Assembly: GCA_041741375.1 (NCBI GenBank)
Contig: JBGSKF010000020.1
Location: 1-64,000, forward strand
Reading direction: 5' to 3'
DNA: 64,000 bases
From: OFTM291 sp041741375
GTDB lineage: Bacteria; Gemmatimonadota; Gemmatimonadetes; Gemmatimonadales; GWC2-71-9
Of the stretch, positions 59,274 to 64,000 are shown piece after piece (the stretch's first letter is position 1; every line of letters starts with the position of its first letter). The notes beneath the pieces were generated by a model. The model searched no databases. It saw only the letters and a program-made list of their open reading frames with translations, and was not told where the DNA came from. The translations under genes and the position numbers were made by a program.

Positions 59274-60194
59274 GTGGATCACGGTATCGCAGCATCACAA
59301 CCCAGGTCGGAGCTGCACGACTGGGTTGCGCTCCTCCGACCGTCCCACTGGGTCAAGAACGGATTCATCCTGGCCCCCCTCCTCTTCTCCGGCAAGGCGG
59401 GAGACCTTGAGCTGGTGATCCGGACGGGACTCGGGGTTCTCCTCTTTGCCCTCCTGTCCAGCGGGGTCTACGCGATCAACGATGTGGTGGACCGGGAGGC
59501 GGACCGGGCCCATCCCGACAAGCGGCATCGTCCGGTGGCCCGGGGGGCCATCGCCCCGGGGAACGCCCTGGCGGCGGGCATCGCGCTGGTGGTGGTGGCG
59601 TTGGCGGGGGGAATGGCACTCGACACCGGCTTCGCCACCGTGGCCGCGGTCTATCTGGGCCTGAACGTTCTCTATACCCAATGGCTCAAGCAGGTCGTCC
59701 TGCTCGAGGTGTTCGTTCTCGCCACCTTCTTTCTTCTTCGCCTGGAGGCGGGGGCGACCCTGATCGGAGTGACCCCGACGGTCTGGCTCCTCCTCTGTGG
59801 CGGCCTCCTGGCCCTCTTTCTCGGCTTTTCCAAGCGACGTCACGAGCTGACCCTGCTCGGAGACGGATCGGCGGGCCACCGGGCGGTGCTGGGGGAGTAC
59901 AGCCCCGCCCTGCTCGACCAGATCACGACCGTGCTGCTGAGCGCCACGGTGATTTCCTACATCATGTACACCCTGGCGTCGGACACGGCCTCGGTGGTTG
60001 GATCGAGCCGACTGACCTGGAGCACCGGATTCGTGCTGTATGGCATGTTCCGGTTCCTGTACCTCGTGCACCGGCGCGAGGGCGGCAGTCCCGCCGAGAC
60101 ACTCTGGAGTGATTTTCCCCTCGCGGCCACCATCGCTCTCTGGGCGGTGTACTGTGGCTGGGTCATCTATCGCGCGGCGCCGATGGCCTCCTGA
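59274..60194 (+). CDS. UbiA-family prenyltransferase (decaprenyl-phosphate phosphoribosyltransferase-like)
   Basis: The 306-residue membrane protein has about nine TMs. The first Asp-rich motif is YAINDVVDREADRAHPDKRHRPVARGAI and the second region is FLGFSKRRHELTLLG. Both match the DPPR-synthase branch, which transfers phosphoribose to polyprenyl phosphate, more than quinone-type UbiA. The HAD partner often fused to such enzymes is a separate gene at 27079. GTG start. It is a single-gene plus-strand unit, ended by repeat array C. Confidence 0.87.
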   Translation: MDHGIAASQPRSELHDWVALLRPSHWVKNGFILAPLLFSGKAGDLELVIRTGLGVLLFALLSSGVYAINDVVDREADRAHPDKRHRPVARGAIAPGNALAAGIALVVVALAGGMALDTGFATVAAVYLGLNVLYTQWLKQVVLLEVFVLATFFLLRLEAGATLIGVTPTVWLLLCGGLLALFLGFSKRRHELTLLGDGSAGHRAVLGEYSPALLDQITTVLLSATVISYIMYTLASDTASVVGSSRLTWSTGFVLYGMFRFLYLVHRREGGSPAETLWSDFPLAATIALWAVYCGWVIYRAAPMAS

Positions 60195-60229
60195 CGACCG
60201 GCGGCGTGGCCCGTCAGCCCCGGGCGCGC

Positions 60230-61123
60230 CCTTCACAGCCTCCGCGGTGACCCCACCCCACCCCGGATTGAACCACAGAGGGCGCGGAGGACGCAGAGGG
60301 TTTTCGGTACCCACGACAGGCTCCCGATCTCAAGTGGCGGGCATCGGCAGGATGGGGGCCCTTCCACCCCCCAAGAACAGAATCCGGATCTCGACGCGCG
60401 AGGCGTGGAGCCGCGGGAATCATGCGGAGACCCTCTGTGACCTCCGTGTTCTCTGTGGCGAATCCTTTCCACCTTCCCGATCCCGGACCCGCAGGGGTTC
60501 GGCGGGATGGAGTGCCCTTCCCCCCCCCCAACAACAGATGCGGATCATGGCGCGCCCTTCACCGCCTCCGCAGTGACCCCACTCCACCCCGGATTGAACC
60601 GCAGAGAACACGGAGGACGCAGAGGGTTGATGGCTCCCACGACAGGTTCCCGATCTCGCATGGCGGGCATCGGCAGGATGGGGTGCCCTTCCACCCCCCA
60701 ACGACAACACTGGATCTCAGCACGCAAGACGTGGAGCGACGGAAATCACCCGGAGACCCTCCGCGACCTCCGTGTGCTCTTGGTGAATCCTTCCCACCTT
60801 CCCGATCCCGGACCCCCGGGCATCGGCAGGACGGGGGGCCTTCCACCCCCGACAACAAGACCGGGTCCTGGTGCGCAAGCCCCACCTCTCCCCGGTTTGA
60901 ACCACAGAGAACACGGAGGACACAGAGGGTTAATGGTTCCCACGACAGGTTCCCGATCTCGCATGGCGGGCATCGGCAGGATGGGGTGCCCTTCCCCCCC
61001 CCAACAACAGATGCAGATGTTGGCGCGCGAGGACTCCTTCGCGTCTTCGCGTGAGCCCGTTGGGGAACACGACCTTCTCTGCGCCCTCTCACTCCTCACT
61101 CCTCTCACCTCACTCCTCTCACC
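60230..61123. repeat. Palindromic repeat array C between convergent operons
   Basis: Full copies of the roughly 190-bp element lie at 60271-60463 and 60597-60788. A third, at 60900 to about 61035, lacks a good right arm. The left arm AACCACAGAGAACACGGAGG and the central GGCGGGCATCGGCAGGATGG match arrays A and B. Spacers hold CCCGATCCCGGACCC. From about 61082 the sequence turns into a pyrimidine-rich tract of CTCACTCCTCTCAC repeats that runs into the stop codon of the minus-strand methyltransferase. Confidence 0.85.
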
Positions 61124-61816
61124 TCACTTCTCGCAGACGTACAGAACGTGGGGATACGGCAGGATGTCCGGCATGGGATAGACCTGGACCGAAAACCCCG
61201 CCTGCTGCAGCGCCGTGCGCAGCTCGTCCACCGGCCAGTAATAGAGCGGCTCGTCCCATCCCACCATCACCCGGTCGGTGATCCAGCTGACCCAGCGCTT
61301 GTACGCGGGAGTGTTGTCCACATCCTTGATGATGAAGCGCCCGCCTGGCTGCAGGCGCTCGTGAATGCCCTCGAGGAACCGGGGAACGGCCTCGCGCGGG
61401 AGGTGGTGCATGATGTCGATGGCGTAGGCCCCGTCGAACCGTCGATCCAGAGTCAGGCGGGCCGCGTCCCCGAACGCGAACCTCGCGTTGGTCAGCCCCA
61501 GGGACTCGGCGGCGGCCCCGGCCGTCGCCACACGCCGCTCGTCCAGGTCATAGCCGTGGAGGACGCGATGAGGATGGACCCCGGCGAAATAGAGCCCCGA
61601 GAGGCCGAATCCACATCCGATTTCCAGCACGTCACCCCGCTCGGGCAGATACTGCCCGATGACGTCCAAAAACCTCGGGCCCATGATGAGGAGACGAATC
61701 CGGCAGTACGTCCGCAGGATCAGGGAGGGGAAAACCCCCACCACGCGCCTGAGGTACTCACGCCGTTGGGCGGCCGGGGGACGGAACCCGGCGAGCGGAG
61801 GGACTGGCGGATTCAT
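61124..61816 (-). CDS. Class I SAM-dependent methyltransferase
   Basis: The 230-residue protein has motif I GDVLEIGCGFGLSGLYFAGVHP, the SAM-binding acid in HGYDLDERRVATA, AFGDAARLTLDRRFDGAYAIDIMHHLP and LQPGGRFIIKDVDNTP. The substrate is unknown; the context suggests a glycan or lipid carrier. The start overlaps the preceding membrane protein gene (ATGA), and the stop lies in the pyrimidine-rich end of array C. Confidence 0.86.
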   Translation of the reverse strand: MNPPVPPLAGFRPPAAQRREYLRRVVGVFPSLILRTYCRIRLLIMGPRFLDVIGQYLPERGDVLEIGCGFGLSGLYFAGVHPHRVLHGYDLDERRVATAGAAAESLGLTNARFAFGDAARLTLDRRFDGAYAIDIMHHLPREAVPRFLEGIHERLQPGGRFIIKDVDNTPAYKRWVSWITDRVMVGWDEPLYYWPVDELRTALQQAGFSVQVYPMPDILPYPHVLYVCEK

Positions 61817-63438
61817 CGCGGGAGACCGGGATACGGCTTCATCGTGTTGCCCTCGAGCTCGAGGATGGTCCAGCGACCCAGGCTCACCCGCGGGGTGGCG
61901 CGGGTCAGAGAGGACGGGGCGGGAGTCCCCGCGGGCAGCAGCACCCACCGGACGCCGTACTCCGACAGAAACCCGCTCGCCTCGGCGGCGTCCATCCGGC
62001 CCGCGTAGAAATCGTCGGAGAGTCGCGACTGCTCCTCGAAGGTGATGCTGAAGAGCCGGTTTCCGGCAAAGCTGTGCATCGGCACGGTCGAAAACCAGGT
62101 GGCCCTGTCCACCGGGGCCAACACGAGATCGGTGTGCCTGGCATTCTCTGCCAGCCAGTCACGGACCGCGACGTCGTCCTCAGCCATCAGACTGGTGAAG
62201 AGCCGCTCGGGGACGGCCGCGCGGCCGTCCTTCCAGGATTGCCGGTAGTACGCCGCGTAGGCGCTCACCGATAGCAGGACCAGCGTGGCCAGTGCAGCCC
62301 TTCCGAGGCGGCGGTGCTGGGCCCAGAGGCGCCCGACCACGGGCGTCTGCCCCAGTTGTCGCACCAGCAGCATCGCGACGCCGTAGTGGAATCCGTCCAG
62401 AAAGTGCTGGGTCCACGGGATGAAGGGCAGATAGATCCCGATCAGGGCGCAGGCGATCCAGCTCTGGAGGAGCAGGTCCGTGGGTGACACCATCCTGCGG
62501 CGCACGACGAAGAGGAGACACGCCAGGGTGGCGGGCACGCCGAGGACGGCGGGAAGGAGGAGGGGATGGGGGGGATCCCACCGGGTGATCGCGGCGGCGT
62601 CCCTCACCCAGGGATGCATCAGGGCGAGGGCCGCCATCGGCGCGATGCCCAGCCCCCCCAGGAGGTTCAGGGCGGCCACCTCCGGAACGGATCGCCGCCA
62701 CCGGGCGCCCCGCCAGATCAGCAGGGCGAGTGACCCCGCCGCCAGTATCAGGAAGGGCTCGTAGGGGTGGACCAATCCGCAAAGGACCACGGAGATCCCG
62801 GCGCCGAGAAGATATCGCTTCTTCTCCGTCTCCATGTACGCTGCCAGGAAGGCGAACGACGCGAGGGTGGCCACGGTACCGTAGGTGACGAGAATGCTGC
62901 CGGCGATCCCGTGAAAGAACCCGTCGGAGGTGTACCAGACGAAGAAACCCAGACCCGGCAGCGGCGGCACCCCCACGGGCTCGAGCGGCAGCACGAGCGA
63001 CGGGAGGACCAGCAGGCTGGGAATCGGAATGGCAAGCACCATCACTCCGAGCGCCACCCACCGTTCCCTCGGCGTTTTCAGAAAGAGTCCCAGGGCGGCG
63101 GACAGAGCATAGGCGGCCAGGACATAGAGCCCGAGGTGGGCGAGCAACCACCCCCAGGCGAGGGGAATGCCCATGAACTGGGAGGACCGGGCCACCAGAA
63201 GAAGGAACGGTTTGAAGACCGCGGGTTCGGTCAGCCAGGGCGCCTGGAAGTTGGGATGGAGCACCCGGCTCTCACTGGAACGGAGCCACGACTCGTAGAT
63301 CGAGTTGTCGGTGGCGTTCACGCGCAGCAAGTGCACGGAGCCCTCGGGGGTCTCGAGCCAACCGCTCAGCACGGCGAGGTTGTTGAGCGTGAACAGCGCC
63401 ACGGCCAGCGCCAGGGGCAGAAGGCGTTGGATCAGCAC
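61813..63438 (-). CDS. Polytopic membrane protein, glycosyltransferase-like
   Basis: The 541-residue protein has 10-12 TM segments. The first periplasmic loop contains NATDNSIYESWLRSSESRVLHPNFQAPWLTEPAVFKPFLLLV, and a later loop VWYTSDGFFHGIAGSILVTYG precedes a soluble C-terminal domain (about 430-541) ending VRWVLLPAGTPAPSS. The plan is that of GT-C-like or DUF2079/6-pass transferases, but no clear DE motif is seen. The GTG at 63438 follows GGGGAGGG and overlaps the upstream methyltransferase by 7 bp. Function not assignable beyond membrane glycan enzyme. Confidence 0.72.
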   Translation of the reverse strand: MLIQRLLPLALAVALFTLNNLAVLSGWLETPEGSVHLLRVNATDNSIYESWLRSSESRVLHPNFQAPWLTEPAVFKPFLLLVARSSQFMGIPLAWGWLLAHLGLYVLAAYALSAALGLFLKTPRERWVALGVMVLAIPIPSLLVLPSLVLPLEPVGVPPLPGLGFFVWYTSDGFFHGIAGSILVTYGTVATLASFAFLAAYMETEKKRYLLGAGISVVLCGLVHPYEPFLILAAGSLALLIWRGARWRRSVPEVAALNLLGGLGIAPMAALALMHPWVRDAAAITRWDPPHPLLLPAVLGVPATLACLLFVVRRRMVSPTDLLLQSWIACALIGIYLPFIPWTQHFLDGFHYGVAMLLVRQLGQTPVVGRLWAQHRRLGRAALATLVLLSVSAYAAYYRQSWKDGRAAVPERLFTSLMAEDDVAVRDWLAENARHTDLVLAPVDRATWFSTVPMHSFAGNRLFSITFEEQSRLSDDFYAGRMDAAEASGFLSEYGVRWVLLPAGTPAPSSLTRATPRVSLGRWTILELEGNTMKPYPGLPR

Positions 63439-64000
63439 GGGTTGTCCACCCTCCCCGGCCTCGCCGGTTCTCGAGTCAGCACCGCTTGATAGTGCACCGA
63501 CCATCCCCGGAGCGGGCTCCGTTCCAGCGCCGCCTCGACGCGGAGCAGCGGGGCGAGCAGGGCTCGGGGGAGAAAGTCGGGCAGGAAGGTAAAGCAGGCC
63601 AGGTCCGACAGGGTGAATCCTTCCGTGGCGTACCACTGCCGCGGGGCGATCCACCACTCGGTGCCATCGTCGATCGTGCGGAGCAACGGAAAAAGGTAGC
63701 CCATGTAGAACCGGAAGAGCGGGTTGCGGGGGTTGCTCTCCTGCACGATGAAACGGCCTCCCGGCCGGAGCACCCGCCGCACCTCGGCCACCGCCCGGGC
63801 CTGGGCCCGCGGATCGCCCACGTGATGCAGCACCCCGACGGTGTACACGAAGTCGAACGTCCCGCTCCGGAAGGGAAGAGCGAGGGCGCTCCCGGCCGCG
63901 GCCCCTCCGTCCCCCACCCTTCCCTGCTGCAGAAGCGCCCGCGCCGGATCCACTCCGATGACCTGGAAACCGGCTTCGCGCATGGCGAGCCGCTGGCGTC
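63432..64000 (-). CDS. Class I SAM-dependent methyltransferase (partial, 5' end off window)
   Basis: At least 189 residues are in the window. The fragment begins at RLAMREAGFQVIGVDPARALLQQG (post-motif I acidic strand), then LALPFRSGTFDFVYTVGVLHHVGDP and VLRPGGRFIVQESNPRN. These are typical of Methyltransf_11-type enzymes. Motif I with the GxGxG loop must lie upstream, off the window. The gene is coupled to the downstream membrane protein. Confidence 0.82.
   Translation of the reverse strand, partial: RQRLAMREAGFQVIGVDPARALLQQGRVGDGGAAAGSALALPFRSGTFDFVYTVGVLHHVGDPRAQARAVAEVRRVLRPGGRFIVQESNPRNPLFRFYMGYLFPLLRTIDDGTEWWIAPRQWYATEGFTLSDLACFTFLPDFLPRALLAPLLRVEAALERSPLRGWSVHYQAVLTREPARPGRVDNPC

Noticed and set aside
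34..63900. tRNA or rRNA genes
   Set aside because: No cloverleaf with TTCGANNC-type arm or rRNA-like segment was noticed on reading either strand, though a covariance search was not possible.

Overview
The window is a high-GC, gene-dense stretch of a Gram-negative-type bacterial chromosome. It is filled almost end to end by one large exopolysaccharide / surface-glycan locus with an exosortase (PEP-CTERM) protein-sorting module. It holds a Wzc-type tyrosine autokinase, an outer-membrane export protein, an initiating sugar transferase, an exosortase with EpsI, a PEP-CTERM substrate, about 14 glycosyltransferase-type genes, a flippase, nucleotide-sugar enzymes, methyltransferases and FAD/GMC oxidoreductases. 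The mixture fits phyla such as Gemmatimonadota, Acidobacteriota or Myxococcota. I cannot fix the phylum from sequence alone; Gemmatimonadota is a guess.

Layout. 1-4764 (minus): a sigma-54-type response regulator, a soluble histidine kinase and UDP-GlcNAc 2-epimerase, then an unrelated NYN-LOTUS protein cut by the window edge. 5141-7552 (plus): Wzc-like kinase. 7766-8707 (minus): REC plus degenerate GGDEF protein. 9176-12253 (plus): export protein, sugar transferase, exosortase, EpsI. 13119-17760 (minus): two small 4-TM proteins, the PEP-CTERM protein and two glycosyltransferases. 17946-36753 (plus): a GT-C enzyme and an epimerase, then a coupled 15-kb operon opening with a B12-type radical SAM protein and carrying a CDP-sugar pathway with a sugar C-methyltransferase. 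36903-39801 (plus): GT2, a small membrane protein and a GMC oxidoreductase. 40971-59031 (minus): an 18-gene run of glycosyltransferases, deacetylase, epimerase, flippase and a VTC / DUF4956 / TPR / CotH / phosphoesterase module. 59274-60194 (plus): UbiA-type prenyltransferase. 61124-64000 (minus): two methyltransferases flanking a membrane glycosyltransferase-like protein, running off the window.

Regulation is the most striking signal. By eye I find ten matches to the sigma-54 promoter form (GG-N10-GC, consensus TGGCACG-N4-TTGCW), each 30-150 bp upstream of an operon head. A 16-bp palindrome, GTTGCR-N4-YGCAAC, often doubled at 17-22 bp spacing, lies 60-145 bp upstream of most of them, where an activator of the class encoded at 3241-4764 should bind. 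Three control regions (about 4.8-5.1, 8.8-9.1 and 59.0-59.3 kb) are divergent pairs of sigma-54 promoters sharing one such site. The regulator gene has its own sigma-54 promoter, so autoregulation is likely.

The three places where plus and minus operons converge (12.3-13.1, 39.9-41.0, 60.2-61.1 kb) are each filled with tandem copies of the same roughly 190-bp element. Its ends are long inverted repeats, and each array finishes in a pyrimidine-rich tract abutting the stop of the minus-strand gene. No tRNA, rRNA, CRISPR array or transposase was seen.
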